NCBI GenBank assembly: GCA_001899525.1
Contig: MKVY01000038.1
Coordinates: 455,237-493,049 of the forward strand
Source of the DNA: Rhizobiales bacterium 65-9
Lineage (GTDB): Bacteria > Pseudomonadota > Alphaproteobacteria > Rhizobiales > Beijerinckiaceae
Direction: 5' to 3'
DNA: 37,813 nt
Shown: positions 24,816-36,360 of the stretch, piece after piece
Layout: each line of letters begins with the position of its first letter
Numbering within the stretch: position 1 is the first letter of the stretch
Translations under genes and position numbers: made by a program
Notes under the pieces: model-generated
Seen by the model: the letters and a program-made list of their open reading frames with translations, nothing else
What the model was told of the DNA's origin: nothing
The model's database searches: none

Positions 24816-25147
24816 GCGCCGGCTTACGTTCGCACGTTGCGGTGATGGCCGGGCTTCTGCCGGCCATGCAGGCGTTCGGCGGCGCGGCTCTGGCCCAATC
24901 CGACATGCCGGTGATTCCGCCGCCGTCGCAGCGGCAGACGCCGCCTGCGCAGACTCCGTCCGGGCGGCAAACCTCGATCGAGGAGCTGGCGCGTCAGGGC
25001 TTCGACGTGAAAGCCATCGAACGCGCCGGGCAGACCGAAGGCCGCTTCGTCGTGATGATGCAGCGGGCCGGCGAGGTCCGGACCTGCCTGATGCGGATCG
25101 AATTCCAGCGCGGTCAGCAGCCGCAGCGCGCAAGCGCGTGTTTCTGA
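24812..25147 (+). CDS. Small exported hypothetical protein within the nuo operon
   Basis: A GTG start at 24812 overlaps the nuoD stop as GTGA, with GAGG about 7 bases upstream. The 111-residue product has a hydrophobic N-terminus ([23 protein letters not shown]) that looks like a signal peptide, then a Pro/Gln-rich linker. A small domain follows: [40 protein letters not shown] and a C-terminal SACF. The two cysteines could form a disulfide. It is not a known complex I subunit, yet overlap with nuoD and 8 bases to nuoE make co-expression nearly certain. ATG at 24845 is an alternative start. Confidence 0.7.
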   Translation: MSAGLRSHVAVMAGLLPAMQAFGGAALAQSDMPVIPPPSQRQTPPAQTPSGRQTSIEELARQGFDVKAIERAGQTEGRFVVMMQRAGEVRTCLMRIEFQRGQQPQRASACF

Positions 25148-25155
25148 GGTAAGAG

Positions 25156-26046
25156 ATGTCAGTCCGTCGCCTCGCGCCCGATCACATCCAGCCGAAGGAA
25201 TTCTCCTTCGACGCGGCCAATGAGAACTGGGTCAAGTCGCAGATCGCGAAATATCCGGAAGGCCGTCAGGCCTCGGCGGTGATTCCGCTGCTGTGGCAGG
25301 CGCAGAAGCAGGCGGGCGGCTGGCTGCCGAAGGCGGCGATCGAGCATGTCGCGCGGGTGCTGGACATGCCGAACATCCGCGTGCTGGAGGTCGCCACCTT
25401 CTACACGATGTTCAATCTGGCGCCGGTCGGCCAGTATTTCGTGCAGTTGTGCGGGACCACGCCCTGCGCGTTACGGGGCGCCGGAGAGATCAGGAAAGTC
25501 TGCGAAAGCAAGATCGGGCCGGAGAAAACGGTCACGGCGAACGGCAAACTCTCCTGGCTGGAAGTCGAATGCCTGGGCGCCTGCTGCAATGCGCCGATGG
25601 TTCAGATCAATGACGATTATTACGAAGATCTGACGCCGGAGAATTTCGCCAGGTTGCTCGACGATCTGGAGGCGGGCAGGCCGGTCAAGGTCGGATCGCA
25701 ACAGGGGCGGAACGGCTCCGAGCCGAAAGACGACGTGAAGACGCTGACTGACGCCACGCTGTTCGACGGCTCGGCGGTCGGCGCGTGGCGGGCGAAGTTC
25801 GACGAGCGGGTCGCCGCCGCAGCCGCGGCCAAGGCGGCGGCGGCTCAGGCGGCCCCTGCGACGCCGACGGCCCCCGCGGCTCCGGTCGCGCCGCCGACGC
25901 CCGCGCCATCGGCGGCCTCGCAGGCGGCGGCCAATGCGGCTGCGCCTGCGCGGCCTGCGCCGACCGGCAGCCCGACCAATGTCGCGAAGGACACGCCGCA
26001 CGCCGAGGGCGGGAAGTCCCCGGCCGATGACAAGCCGAAGAGTTGA
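25156..26046 (+). CDS. nuoE: NADH-quinone oxidoreductase subunit E with long Ala/Pro tail
   Basis: The 296-residue 24-kDa-type subunit carries the [2Fe-2S] cluster N1a. Ligands are Cys99 and Cys104 (LCGTTPCALRG) and Cys139 and Cys143 (ECLGACCNAP). The conserved thioredoxin-like core ends near residue 185. The remaining ~110 residues include FDGSAVGAWRAKFDERV and then an Ala/Pro-rich, probably disordered tail to the end. Bacterial NuoE is often ~165-220 residues, so the tail is long. GAGGTAAGAG precedes the ATG. Confidence 0.96.
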   Translation: MSVRRLAPDHIQPKEFSFDAANENWVKSQIAKYPEGRQASAVIPLLWQAQKQAGGWLPKAAIEHVARVLDMPNIRVLEVATFYTMFNLAPVGQYFVQLCGTTPCALRGAGEIRKVCESKIGPEKTVTANGKLSWLEVECLGACCNAPMVQINDDYYEDLTPENFARLLDDLEAGRPVKVGSQQGRNGSEPKDDVKTLTDATLFDGSAVGAWRAKFDERVAAAAAAKAAAAQAAPATPTAPAAPVAPPTPAPSAASQAAANAAAPARPAPTGSPTNVAKDTPHAEGGKSPADDKPKS

Positions 26047-26055
26047 GGACGAGAG

Positions 26056-27360
<1,305 letters not shown>

Positions 27361-27414
27361 CGGATTGCGCCCCTGCATCCGTCATCATGGCGCCGCCCTT
27401 GGCAAATCAGAGCG

Positions 27415-27480
27415 CGAAGGAGCGACTGTGGCGCCTCGGCCACGGCTCAGCCGCCTCAAATAGCTTAGAAAGCTCCTTCG
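27415..27480. repeat. 9-bp inverted repeat enclosing 48 bases, nuoF-lipoprotein gap
   Basis: CGAAGGAGC (27415-27423) and GCTCCTTCG (27472-27480) are exact reverse complements. A smaller GTGGC/GCCAC stem lies between them. In RNA this would be a branched hairpin just before the lipoprotein's ribosome-binding site. No U-tract follows, so it is not a simple terminator. Confidence 0.45.
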
Positions 27481-27499
27481 GATCGACAGGAGCGAGCCC

Positions 27500-28018
27500 A
27501 TGAAATCTGGCGCAATTCCAGCCGTCGCGGCGGCCCTTCTTCTCACCGCTTGCGGTCCGAGGCCGCAGCTTGCGGAGCCGGCGCCGTCAGCGCCGGTCGC
27601 ACAGGCCCCCGCGCCGGCTACGCCCTCCATTTTCATCTCCGCGCCCGGCCAGCGCGTGCGTTCCGTGATCGCCGCGCGCGCCCAGGCGCGCGGAACCACG
27701 GTCGCCTCGAACACGTCGCAGGGCGTCGTTCTGGAGCGCGCGCTGCCTCAATCCACCGAGACGCTGGAAGCCCAGTGCGGCCCGCATGTGAGCGGCCGGA
27801 TGATCCGCGTGATTCTCTCGACGCAGGAGCGCCCGGGCGGCACCACGGTGTCGGAAAATCGCTATATCGTCGACGGATCAGCGGTTTGCCCCGTGACATT
27901 GACGCCGGAGGAGGTCACGCAGGCCAATGCCGCGCTGGCGGAAACCCGCGATCAGGTGCTGGGAATCGCAGCCCGCGCGCCCGCAACGTCAGTCGCTCCG
28001 GCGACGCCGAGAACCTGA
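27500..28018 (+). CDS. Putative lipoprotein encoded between nuoF and nuoG
   Basis: The 172-residue product starts MKSGAIPAVAAALLLTACG, with a classical lipobox LTAC (Cys18), so it should be lipid-anchored. A Pro/Ala linker is followed by a domain with FISAPGQRVRSVIAARAQARGTTV, VVLERALP, AQCGPHVSGRMIRVILST and YIVDGSAVCPVTL, with two further cysteines. No family was recognised with certainty. AGGAG lies 8 bases before the ATG. It has 139 bases upstream and 119 downstream to nuoG, so it may have its own regulation while lying in the nuo transcript. Confidence 0.75.
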   Translation: MKSGAIPAVAAALLLTACGPRPQLAEPAPSAPVAQAPAPATPSIFISAPGQRVRSVIAARAQARGTTVASNTSQGVVLERALPQSTETLEAQCGPHVSGRMIRVILSTQERPGGTTVSENRYIVDGSAVCPVTLTPEEVTQANAALAETRDQVLGIAARAPATSVAPATPRT

Positions 28019-28137
28019 ACTTTTCATGACGAAACGTGCGGCGAAAAAGAGGCTTTCTTCTTCGCCCGCAATCGCTAAACACCAGTCCAGAACCCTTCCA
28101 GAGTCTGGCCCGTGAAGGGCCCGACGGACGCTTGCGA

Positions 28138-30198
28138 ATGACCAAGATCATCGTCGACGGCGCTGAAATCGACGTCCCGGCCGAATACACGCTGCTGCAA
28201 GCGTGCGAGGCGGCCGGCGCCGAAGTGCCGCGATTCTGCTTTCACGAGCGCCTGTCGATCGCCGGCAATTGCCGGATGTGTCTGGTCGAGGTGAAGGGCG
28301 GTCCGCCCAAGCCGCAGGCGAGTTGCGCCATGTCGGTCCGGGATCTCCGGCCCGGCCCCAACGGCGAGCCGCCGGTTGTCTTCACGAAATCGCCGATGGT
28401 GAAGAAGGCCCGCGAAGGGGTGATGGAGTTCCTGCTCATCAACCACCCCCTCGACTGCCCGATCTGCGATCAGGGCGGCGAGTGCGACCTGCAGGACCAG
28501 GCGATGGCCTACGGCGTGGACTCGTCGCGCTTCGCCGAGAACAAGCGGGCGGTCGAGGACAAGTATATCGGGCCGCTCGTGAAGACGGTCATGACCCGCT
28601 GCATCCACTGCACGCGCTGCGTCCGTTTCACGACCGAAGTCGCCGGCATTTCCGAGCTCGGCCTGATCGGCCGCGGCGAGGATGCGGAGATCACGACCTA
28701 TCTCGAACGGGCGATGACGTCCGAACTGCAGGGCAACGTCATTGATTTGTGTCCTGTCGGGGCGCTGACCTCGAAGCCCTACGCCTTCAACGCGCGGCCG
28801 TGGGAGCTGCAGAAGACCGAGTCCATCGACGTGATGGACGCCGCCGGATCGGCCATCCGCGTGGATTCGCGCGGCCGCGAGGTGATGCGCATCATGCCCC
28901 GCGTCAATGACGACGTGAACGAGGAATGGATTTCGGACAAGACGCGCTTCATCTGGGACGGGCTGAAGTCGCAGCGTCTTGACCGGCCCTATGTTCGCGA
29001 GAACGGCCGGCTGCGGCCGGCCTCCTGGCAGGAGGCGTTCGCGCTGATCGCCCGCAAGATGAAGGCGGCGAGGCCGGAGAAGATCGGCGCGATCGCCGGC
29101 GACCTGGCTGCGGTCGAGGAAATGTTCGCGCTCAAGCTGCTGATGGAGAAGCTGGGCTCCGGCAATATCGACAGCCGGCAGGACGGCTCCGCGCTGCATC
29201 CGAAACATGGCCGCGCCTCTTATCTGTTCAACGCGACGATCGCGGGCATCGAGCAGGCTGACGGCCTCATCATCATCGGCGCCAACCCGCGCCGCGAGGC
29301 GCCGGTCATCAACGCCCGCATCCGCAAGCGCTGGCTCGCCGGCGGCTTCCGCATCGGTCTGATGGGCGAACGCGCCGACCTGGCCTACGACTACGAATAT
29401 ATGGGCCCCTCGCTGCAGGCGCTGGAGCGCTTCAAGGCGGATCCGGAGGCGGCGAGCCGCAAGAAGATCTGGCTGATCGGGCAGGGCGCGCTGACCGGCC
29501 CGGACGGCGAAGCCGTCCTTTCGCTCGCCGCCCGCTCCGGATTTCTCGCCGGCGCGATCCATGAGGGCTGGAACGGGTTTTCGGTCCTTCATACCGCTGC
29601 GGCCCGCGTCGGCGCGCTCGATCTCGGCTTCGTCCCCCAGGAAGGCGCGCTCGACGCCAGGGCGATGGCGAGCGGCGGCGTGGAGGTTCTCTTCAATCTC
29701 GGGGCTGACGAGATCGAGATCGCGCCCGGACCGTTCGTGATCTATCAGGGCACGCATGGCGATCGCGGCGCGCATCGCGCCGACGTCATCCTGCCGGGGT
29801 CGGCCTACACGGAAAAATCCGGAACCTACGTGAACACCGAAGGCCGGGTTCAGATGGCGAGCCGCGCCACGTTCGGCCCCGGCGACGCGCGCGAGGATTG
29901 GGCGATCCTGCGGGCCTTGTCCGGCGTTCTTGACGTGAAGCTCCCGTTCGACTCGCTCGCCCAGTTGCGCGGCGATCTCTATGCGAAGCATCCGCATTTC
30001 GCCCGGCTCGACATGATCGAGCCAGGCGCGATCGCCGATCTGCGAACTCTCGCCGATCTCGGGCTGTCGCCGTCATCGTCGCCGCTCGGCAGCGCCGTGC
30101 GGGATTTCTACCTGACGAATCCGATCGCGCGCGCCTCCGCGATCATGGCCGAATGCTCCGCGCTCGCGCAGGGCAAACTCGCCGCGGCGGCGGAGTAG
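28138..30198 (+). CDS. nuoG: NADH-quinone oxidoreductase subunit G
   Basis: The 686-residue 75-kDa-type subunit passes electrons through N1b, N4 and N5. N1b ligands are Cys34, Cys45, Cys48 and Cys63. The His/Cys N5 motif is [17 protein letters not shown] and the N4 motif is [10 protein letters not shown] with a later [12 protein letters not shown]. The C-terminal ~450 residues are a molybdopterin-oxidoreductase-like domain without cofactor. The ATG at 28138 is where homology begins; an in-frame start at 28036 adds 34 unlikely residues. No strong Shine-Dalgarno is visible at this ATG. Confidence 0.96.
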   Translation: MTKIIVDGAEIDVPAEYTLLQACEAAGAEVPRFCFHERLSIAGNCRMCLVEVKGGPPKPQASCAMSVRDLRPGPNGEPPVVFTKSPMVKKAREGVMEFLLINHPLDCPICDQGGECDLQDQAMAYGVDSSRFAENKRAVEDKYIGPLVKTVMTRCIHCTRCVRFTTEVAGISELGLIGRGEDAEITTYLERAMTSELQGNVIDLCPVGALTSKPYAFNARPWELQKTESIDVMDAAGSAIRVDSRGREVMRIMPRVNDDVNEEWISDKTRFIWDGLKSQRLDRPYVRENGRLRPASWQEAFALIARKMKAARPEKIGAIAGDLAAVEEMFALKLLMEKLGSGNIDSRQDGSALHPKHGRASYLFNATIAGIEQADGLIIIGANPRREAPVINARIRKRWLAGGFRIGLMGERADLAYDYEYMGPSLQALERFKADPEAASRKKIWLIGQGALTGPDGEAVLSLAARSGFLAGAIHEGWNGFSVLHTAAARVGALDLGFVPQEGALDARAMASGGVEVLFNLGADEIEIAPGPFVIYQGTHGDRGAHRADVILPGSAYTEKSGTYVNTEGRVQMASRATFGPGDAREDWAILRALSGVLDVKLPFDSLAQLRGDLYAKHPHFARLDMIEPGAIADLRTLADLGLSPSSSPLGSAVRDFYLTNPIARASAIMAECSALAQGKLAAAAE

Positions 30199-30202
30199 GG
30201 CG

Positions 30203-31378
30203 ATGACTGATCTCTCGACCCGCTCCCCGGCTTCCGGCGCCAGCGCGAAGATCGCGCTCTTCGGAGTGCTCGGCGCGATCGGTCTGGTCGCCCTCGGCGT
30301 CGCGATCTATGTGTTGTGGTGGCTGTTCACGCAAACCGACTGGTTTCTCAACGTCGTCATCTACGCCATCGAGGCCGTCGTCCTTCTGGTCTGCCTGCTG
30401 GTCATCATCGCCTTCCTCCTGCTGGCGGACCGAAAGATCTGGGCCGCCGTGCAGTTGAGGCGAGGGCCCAACGTCGTCGGGCCCTTCGGGCTTTTCCAGA
30501 GTTTCGCCGATCTTCTGAAATTCGTGTTCAAGGAGCCGATCATTCCGGCCGGCGCCAACAAAGGCGTTTTCCTGCTGGCGCCGCTCGTGACCTGCATGCT
30601 GGCGCTGTCGGCCTGGGCGGTGATTCCGGTGGCGTGGGGCTGGGTGATCTCCGACATCAATGTCGGAATCCTTTACGTCTTCGCGATCTCCTCGCTCGGC
30701 GTTTACGGCGTCATCATGGGCGGCTGGGCCTCCAACTCGAAGTATCCGTTCCTCAGCGCGCTCCGCGCCGCGGCCCAGATGGTGTCTTATGAGGTGTCGA
30801 TCGGCTTCGTGATCATCACCGCGCTGCTCTGCGTCGGTTCATTGAACCTGACGGACATCGTGCTGTTTCAGGAGAAGTACGGGCTGGCGACCACGCTCGG
30901 CGTTCCGTGGCTGACATTCCTGAACTGGTTCTGGCTGCCGCTCCTGCCGATGCTCGTCATCTTCTTCGTGTCGGCGCTCGCGGAGACGAACCGGCCGCCC
31001 TTCGATCTCTCTGAAGCGGAGTCGGAGCTCGTCGCCGGCTTCATGGTCGAATATTCGTCCACGCCCTACCTGCTGTTCATGCTCGGCGAGTATGTCGCGA
31101 TCGTCACGATGTGCTCGCTGACGACGATCCTGTTCTTCGGCGGCTGGTCCTCGCCGCTCGGATTTGCGCCCTTCATCTGGGTTCCCGGAGTGATCTGGTT
31201 CCTGTTGAAGGTCTGCTTCGTGTTCTTCATGTTCGCGATGGTGAAGGCCTTCGTGCCGCGCTATCGCTACGACCAGTTGATGCGCCTCGGCTGGAAGGTG
31301 TTCCTCCCCATCTCGCTCGGCTATGTCGCGATCGTGGCTTTCGTGCTGCAGGTCACGGGCTGGGGCGGGTTGAACTGA
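30203..31378 (+). CDS. nuoH: NADH-quinone oxidoreductase subunit H, N-terminally extended
   Basis: The 391-residue membrane subunit joins the peripheral and membrane arms and forms the quinone tunnel. [20 protein letters not shown], the [20 protein letters not shown] loop and [20 protein letters not shown] are standard. Most homologues are ~340-350 residues. Here a ~45-residue extension with its own hydrophobic segment ([27 protein letters not shown]) precedes the usual first helix. The ATG has GGAGTAGGG immediately upstream, so the extension is probably translated. Confidence 0.95.
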   Translation: MTDLSTRSPASGASAKIALFGVLGAIGLVALGVAIYVLWWLFTQTDWFLNVVIYAIEAVVLLVCLLVIIAFLLLADRKIWAAVQLRRGPNVVGPFGLFQSFADLLKFVFKEPIIPAGANKGVFLLAPLVTCMLALSAWAVIPVAWGWVISDINVGILYVFAISSLGVYGVIMGGWASNSKYPFLSALRAAAQMVSYEVSIGFVIITALLCVGSLNLTDIVLFQEKYGLATTLGVPWLTFLNWFWLPLLPMLVIFFVSALAETNRPPFDLSEAESELVAGFMVEYSSTPYLLFMLGEYVAIVTMCSLTTILFFGGWSSPLGFAPFIWVPGVIWFLLKVCFVFFMFAMVKAFVPRYRYDQLMRLGWKVFLPISLGYVAIVAFVLQVTGWGGLN

Positions 31379-31394
31379 TGGCCGGAGACGTCTG

Positions 31395-31883
31395 ATGGCT
31401 ATCGCCCAGGCCGCCAAAGCCCTTCTGCTCAAGGAGTTCGCGTCGGCGTTCTTTCTGTCGATGCGCTACTTCTTCAAGCCGAAGGCGACGCTGAACTATC
31501 CTTTCGAGAAGGGGCAGCTGTCCCCGCGCTTCCGCGGCGAGCATGCGCTGCGCCGCTATCCGAACGGCGAGGAGCGCTGCATCGCCTGCAAGCTGTGCGA
31601 GGCGATCTGCCCGGCGCAGGCGATCACCATCGAGGCCGGCCCGCGCCGCAACGACGGCACGCGCCGCACGACGCGCTACGACATCGACATGACCAAATGC
31701 ATCTATTGCGGCATGTGCCAGGAGGCCTGCCCGGTGGACGCGATCGTCGAGGGGCCGAACTTCGAGTTCGCGACCGAGACGCGGGAGGAGCTGTTCTTCG
31801 ACAAGCAGCGGCTGCTCGACAACGGCGCCCGCTGGGAGCGCGAGATCGCCCGCAACATCGCGCTCGACGCGCCCTATCGCTGA
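31395..31883 (+). CDS. nuoI: NADH-quinone oxidoreductase subunit I
   Basis: The 162-residue ferredoxin-like subunit holds clusters N6a and N6b between NuoG and NuoB. Motif one is [12 protein letters not shown] (Cys62, 65, 68, 72) and motif two is [12 protein letters not shown] (Cys102, 105, 108, 112). The amphipathic N-terminus [20 protein letters not shown] attaches it to the membrane arm. GGAG lies before the ATG, 16 bases after nuoH. Confidence 0.98.
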   Translation: MAIAQAAKALLLKEFASAFFLSMRYFFKPKATLNYPFEKGQLSPRFRGEHALRRYPNGEERCIACKLCEAICPAQAITIEAGPRRNDGTRRTTRYDIDMTKCIYCGMCQEACPVDAIVEGPNFEFATETREELFFDKQRLLDNGARWEREIARNIALDAPYR

Positions 31884-31893
31884 GACCGGACCC

Positions 31894-32505
31894 GTGGCGG
31901 CGCTTTTCTTCTATCTCTTCTCCGCGGTGCTGATCGCTTCGGCCTTCATGGTCGTCGCGTCCCGCAACCCGGTCCATTCGGTGCTTTATCTGATCCTCGC
32001 TTTCGTGAACGCGGCGGGGCTGTTCGTGCTTCTGGGAGCCGAGTTCCTCGCGATGATTCTCGTCGTCGTCTATGTCGGCGCCGTCGCGGTGCTGTTCCTG
32101 TTCGTGACGATGATGCTGGACGTGGATTTCGCCGAGCTTCGGCAGGGCTTCCAGCAATATCTTCCGTTCGGCGCGCTCATCGCGCTGGTGTTCGCCGCGG
32201 AGCTCATCGTGGTCGTCGGCGCCTGGGCGATCGATCCATCCGTGCTGAAGGTCGTGCAGGGCGGCTCGACCGCCATCCCGAGCGACGTGTCCAACACGCA
32301 GGCGATCGGGCGGCTGCTCTATACGAAATACATCTACTTCTTCCAGGCGGCCGGTCTGGTGCTGCTGGTGGCCATGATCGGCGCGATCGTCCTGACCTTG
32401 CGCGAACGGTCGGGCGTCAAGCGGCAGAACGTCGCGCAGCAGGTCGCCCGCACCAAGGCGACGGCGATGGAAGTCAAGAAAGCGCCCTTCCGGGCTGGCG
32501 TCTGA
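31894..32505 (+). CDS. nuoJ: NADH-quinone oxidoreductase subunit J
   Basis: The 203-residue membrane subunit starts at GTG (reading AALFFYLFSAVLIASAF). Five hydrophobic segments are visible; the third, VVVYVGAVAVLFLFVTMML, is the conserved helix that contains a pi-bulge in solved structures. RNPVHSVLYLILAFVNAAG and the C-terminal LVAMIGAIVLTLRER are typical. It lies 10 bases after nuoI. Confidence 0.96.
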   Translation: MAALFFYLFSAVLIASAFMVVASRNPVHSVLYLILAFVNAAGLFVLLGAEFLAMILVVVYVGAVAVLFLFVTMMLDVDFAELRQGFQQYLPFGALIALVFAAELIVVVGAWAIDPSVLKVVQGGSTAIPSDVSNTQAIGRLLYTKYIYFFQAAGLVLLVAMIGAIVLTLRERSGVKRQNVAQQVARTKATAMEVKKAPFRAGV

Positions 32506-32517
32506 GGCGAGCCTGCG

Positions 32518-32826
32518 ATGACGATCACCATCGGCCATTACCTCACCGTCGCAGCGATCCTGTTCACGATCGGCGTGTTCGGCATCTTTCTGAACCGCAA
32601 GAACGTGATCGTGATCCTGATGTCGGTCGAGTTGATCCTGCTCGCCGTCAACATCAACCTGGTCGCCTTCTCCGCCTTCCTCAACGATATCGTCGGACAG
32701 GTGTTCGCCCTGTTCGTGCTGACCGTCGCAGCGGCCGAGGCGGCGATCGGGCTGGCGATATTGGTCGTGTTTTTCCGCAACCGCGGCTCCATCGCCGTGG
32801 AAGACATCAACATGATGAAGGGCTGA
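32518..32826 (+). CDS. nuoK: NADH-quinone oxidoreductase subunit K
   Basis: The 102-residue subunit has three transmembrane helices with the two conserved proton-path glutamates, in [14 protein letters not shown] and [12 protein letters not shown]. Length and sequence are ordinary for the family. GAGGCGAG lies before the ATG, and nuoL starts 3 bases after its stop. Confidence 0.97.
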   Translation: MTITIGHYLTVAAILFTIGVFGIFLNRKNVIVILMSVELILLAVNINLVAFSAFLNDIVGQVFALFVLTVAAAEAAIGLAILVVFFRNRGSIAVEDINMMKG

Positions 32827-32829
32827 TCG

Positions 32830-34845
32830 ATGTATCAGGCGATCGTCTTTCTGCCGCTGATCGGCTTCCTGATCGCGGGCCTTTTCGGCCGGCTGATCGG
32901 CGCGCGGCCGAGCGAAATCGTCACCACCTCATTCCTGGCGGTCAGCGCGGTCCTCTCCTGGGTCGCATTTTTCACGTTCGATGCGCCCGGCGGAATGATG
33001 CGCATCCAGATCGCGCAATGGATGCAGGCGGGCGACCTCGTGGTCGACTGGGCGTTCCGGATCGACCGGCTGACGCTCGTGATGCTCGTCGTCGTGAACA
33101 CCGTGTCGGCGCTCGTGCATGTCTACTCCATCGGCTACATGCACGAGGATCCGTCGCGCCCGCGCTTCTTCGCCTATCTGTCGCTGTTCACCTTCGCGAT
33201 GCTGACGCTGGTGACGTCCGACAATCTGGTCCAGATGTTCTTCGGCTGGGAGGGCGTCGGCCTCGCGAGCTATCTGCTGATCGGCTTCTGGTACGAGAAG
33301 AAGTCCGCGCGCGACGCCGCGATGAAGGCCTTCATCGTCAACCGCGTCGGCGATTTCGGCTTCGCGCTTGGCATTTTCCTCGTGTTCGTGCTGTTCGGCT
33401 CCGTCGCGTTCGACGCGATCTTCCCGCGCGTGGGTGAACTCCAGCAGGCGACGTTCCGCTTCATCGGCTTCGAGTGGAACGCGCTGACGCTCGCCTGCCT
33501 GCTGCTGTTCATGGGCGCGATGGGCAAGTCGGCGCAGTTCCTCCTGCACACCTGGCTGCCTGACGCTATGGAGGGCCCGACCCCAGTGTCGGCCCTCATC
33601 CATGCCGCCACGATGGTCACCGCCGGCGTGTTCATGGTGGCGCGGCTGTCGCCGATCTTCGAATGGTCTCCGACGGCGCTGTCGGTCGTGGTCATCATCG
33701 GCGCGATCACGGCCTTTTTCGCCGCCACGGTCGGCCTCGTGCAGAACGACATCAAGCGCGTAATCGCCTATTCGACCTGCTCGCAGCTCGGCTACATGTT
33801 CGTGGCGCTCGGCGTCGGCGCTTATTCAGCCGGAATCTTCCATCTCTTCACGCACGCTTTCTTCAAGGCGCTGCTCTTCCTTGGCTCGGGCTCGGTGATC
33901 CACGCGATGCATCACGAGCAGGACATGCGGAAGATGGGCGGCCTGCGAAAATACATTCCCTTCACAGCGGCGATGATGACCATCGGCACGCTGGCGCTGA
34001 CCGGCTTCCCGTTCACAGCCGGATATTTCTCCAAGGACGCGATTATCGAGACGGCCTTCGCCTCGCATCGCTTCGGCGCGGCGACGGCCTTCGTTCTCCT
34101 CGTCGTCGCGGCCGGCATGACGAGCTTCTATTCCTGGCGGCTTTACTTCATGACCTTCGAGGGCGCGCCGCGCTGGGCTGGCGGCGGCCACGGCCATGAC
34201 CATCATCACGCCGACGCTCACGCCGTCCATGGCGATGAGCATGCGCATCATGGACATGACGATCACGGCCATGACCACAAGCCGCATGAATCGCCTCAGA
34301 CGATGCTGATTCCCCTCGGGCTTCTGGCGATCGGAGCGCTGCTCGCCGGCTTCGTCTTCAAGGACGGATTCATCGGCGAGCGGTTCGACGCATTCTGGGC
34401 GGGCGCGCTCTACATCGCCAAGGACAATCACATCCTGCACGAGATGCACGAGGTTCCAGGCTGGGTGAAGCTGTCGCCTTTCGTGATGATGGTCGCCGGA
34501 TTCCTTGTGGCCTACTGGTTCTATATGCTGCGTCCCGAGCTGCCGAAGCGCCTCGCGGAATCCCAGCCGCTGCTGTACCGCTTCCTGCTCAACAAGTGGT
34601 ATTTCGACGAGCTCTACGACGTCCTCTTCGTGCGCCCGGCGCGCTGGCTCGGAACGTTCCTCTGGAAGAAGGGCGACGGCGCGGTCATCGACGGGCTTGG
34701 ACCTGACGGCGTCTCCGCTCGGGTGATCGATGTCACCAACCGCGTCGTGCGGCTGCAGACCGGCTATGTCTACCACTATGCTTTCGCCATGCTGCTGGGA
34801 GTGGCCGCTCTCGTGACCTGGTCGATGTTCGGGGGAGCGCACTGA
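32830..34845 (+). CDS. nuoL: NADH-quinone oxidoreductase subunit L with His-rich loop
   Basis: The 671-residue subunit is the distal antiporter-like proton channel of complex I with the long lateral helix. [41 protein letters not shown] and the [15 protein letters not shown] segment are conserved. Between two helices, residues ~453-486 form a loop with 15 histidines in 34 residues (starting [10 protein letters not shown]). Such loops occur in other alphaproteobacterial NuoL proteins and may bind metal, but that is not shown here. The stop overlaps the nuoM start by one base (TGATG). Confidence 0.97.
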   Translation: MYQAIVFLPLIGFLIAGLFGRLIGARPSEIVTTSFLAVSAVLSWVAFFTFDAPGGMMRIQIAQWMQAGDLVVDWAFRIDRLTLVMLVVVNTVSALVHVYSIGYMHEDPSRPRFFAYLSLFTFAMLTLVTSDNLVQMFFGWEGVGLASYLLIGFWYEKKSARDAAMKAFIVNRVGDFGFALGIFLVFVLFGSVAFDAIFPRVGELQQATFRFIGFEWNALTLACLLLFMGAMGKSAQFLLHTWLPDAMEGPTPVSALIHAATMVTAGVFMVARLSPIFEWSPTALSVVVIIGAITAFFAATVGLVQNDIKRVIAYSTCSQLGYMFVALGVGAYSAGIFHLFTHAFFKALLFLGSGSVIHAMHHEQDMRKMGGLRKYIPFTAAMMTIGTLALTGFPFTAGYFSKDAIIETAFASHRFGAATAFVLLVVAAGMTSFYSWRLYFMTFEGAPRWAGGGHGHDHHHADAHAVHGDEHAHHGHDDHGHDHKPHESPQTMLIPLGLLAIGALLAGFVFKDGFIGERFDAFWAGALYIAKDNHILHEMHEVPGWVKLSPFVMMVAGFLVAYWFYMLRPELPKRLAESQPLLYRFLLNKWYFDELYDVLFVRPARWLGTFLWKKGDGAVIDGLGPDGVSARVIDVTNRVVRLQTGYVYHYAFAMLLGVAALVTWSMFGGAH

Positions 34846-36350
34846 TGCCGGGCCTGCTCTCCGGGCTGCTGCTGCTGCCGCTCGTCGGCGCGGCTCTGAT
34901 CCTGCTCTTCCGCGAGGAAAGCGAAGCCAATCTTCGCAACATCCGTTTCATCGCGCTGTGGACGACCATCATCACCTTCGCGCTGTCGCTGGCGGCGTGG
35001 AGCAAATTCGATCCCGGTTCGCCGTCGTTCCAACTCGTCGAGAGCTATCCCTGGATTTCCGACCAGATCCGCTTCCGGCTCGGCGTCGACGGGTTCTCGA
35101 TGCCCTTCGTGGTCCTCACCGCCTTTCTGATGCCGTTCTGCATTCTGGCGTCGTGGGAATCGATCACCAAGCGCGTGCGCGAATATATGGTGTGCTTCCT
35201 CGTGCTGGAGACGCTGATGATCGGCGTCTTCGCGGCGCTCGACCTCATCGCCTTCTACGTCTTCTTCGAGGCGGGGCTGATTCCGATGTTTCTCATCATC
35301 GGCGTCTGGGGCGGGAAGCGACGCATCTATGCCGCGTTCAAATTCTTCCTCTACACGCTTCTCGGCTCGGTGCTGATGCTGCTCGCCGTGCTGGCGATGT
35401 ACTGGAACGCTGGCACGACTGATATCGCCGTTCTGCTGAAGCACCAGTTTCCGTCCTCGATGCAGACCTGGCTCTGGCTGGCGTTCTTCGCATCGCTGGC
35501 GGTGAAGATGCCGATGTGGCCGGTCCACACATGGCTGCCGGACGCCCACGTCGAGGCGCCGACGGCAGGCTCGGTCATCCTTGCTGGCATCCTGCTGAAG
35601 ATGGGCGGCTACGGCTTCATCCGTTTCTCGCTGCCGATGTTCCCGGAGGCGTCGGCCTATTTCGCTCCCTTCGTCTATGCGCTCTCGGTGATCGCGATCA
35701 TCTACACCTCGCTCGTCGCCATGATGCAGGAGGACGTGAAGAAGCTGATCGCCTATTCGTCGGTCGCCCATATGGGCTTCGTGACGATGGGCCTCTTCAC
35801 GATGACGCCGCAGGGCGTGCAGGGCGCCATGTTCCAGATGGTTTCGCACGGCATCGTGTCGGGCGCGCTCTTCCTCTGCGTCGGCGTCGTTTACGATCGC
35901 CTGCACACCCGCGAGATCGCGGCCTATGGCGGCCTCGTGCAGCGCATGCCGCTTTATGCCGTCGCCTTCATGGTCTTCACCATGGCCAATGTCGGCCTGC
36001 CGGGCACATCGGGCTTCATCGGCGAATTCCTGACGCTGCTCGGCGCGTTCCGCGCCAATCCGTGGGTCGCGTTCTTCGCGACGACCGGCGTGATCCTGTC
36101 AGCCTGCTACGCGCTCTGGCTTTACGCGCGCATGATCTTCGGCGTGATCGACAAGCCGGCGCTGACATCGATCATGGATCTGAACCGCCGCGAGCAGGTC
36201 ATTCTGGCGCCGCTCGTCGTGCTGACGATCTATTACGGGGTGAGGCCGGGGCCGATCCTCGACGCCTTCGCGGCGTCGACCGATCACCTCGTCAAAAGCT
36301 ACCAGGCTGCGCTCGCTTTGACGAACACCGCCCTCCTGACTGTCCAGTGA
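34845..36350 (+). CDS. nuoM: NADH-quinone oxidoreductase subunit M
   Basis: The 501-residue antiporter-like subunit has about 14 hydrophobic helices. Conserved segments are [39 protein letters not shown] (key Glu), [20 protein letters not shown] and [22 protein letters not shown] lies just upstream, and translational coupling to nuoL is likely from the one-base overlap. Confidence 0.98.
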   Translation: MPGLLSGLLLLPLVGAALILLFREESEANLRNIRFIALWTTIITFALSLAAWSKFDPGSPSFQLVESYPWISDQIRFRLGVDGFSMPFVVLTAFLMPFCILASWESITKRVREYMVCFLVLETLMIGVFAALDLIAFYVFFEAGLIPMFLIIGVWGGKRRIYAAFKFFLYTLLGSVLMLLAVLAMYWNAGTTDIAVLLKHQFPSSMQTWLWLAFFASLAVKMPMWPVHTWLPDAHVEAPTAGSVILAGILLKMGGYGFIRFSLPMFPEASAYFAPFVYALSVIAIIYTSLVAMMQEDVKKLIAYSSVAHMGFVTMGLFTMTPQGVQGAMFQMVSHGIVSGALFLCVGVVYDRLHTREIAAYGGLVQRMPLYAVAFMVFTMANVGLPGTSGFIGEFLTLLGAFRANPWVAFFATTGVILSACYALWLYARMIFGVIDKPALTSIMDLNRREQVILAPLVVLTIYYGVRPGPILDAFAASTDHLVKSYQAALALTNTALLTVQ

Positions 36351-36360
36351 GCCGACGCTG

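Noticed and set aside
28026-28115. 29-codon small ORF in the lipoprotein-nuoG gap
   Set aside because: It has no Shine-Dalgarno, no recognisable sequence and low-information Lys/Ser/Pro content, so chance is the simpler explanation.
28075-29997. 640-residue open frame antisense to nuoG
   Set aside because: It has shadow composition and no recognisable motifs, and it lies fully inside nuoG. The 635-residue frame antisense to nuoE-nuoF was rejected for the same reason.
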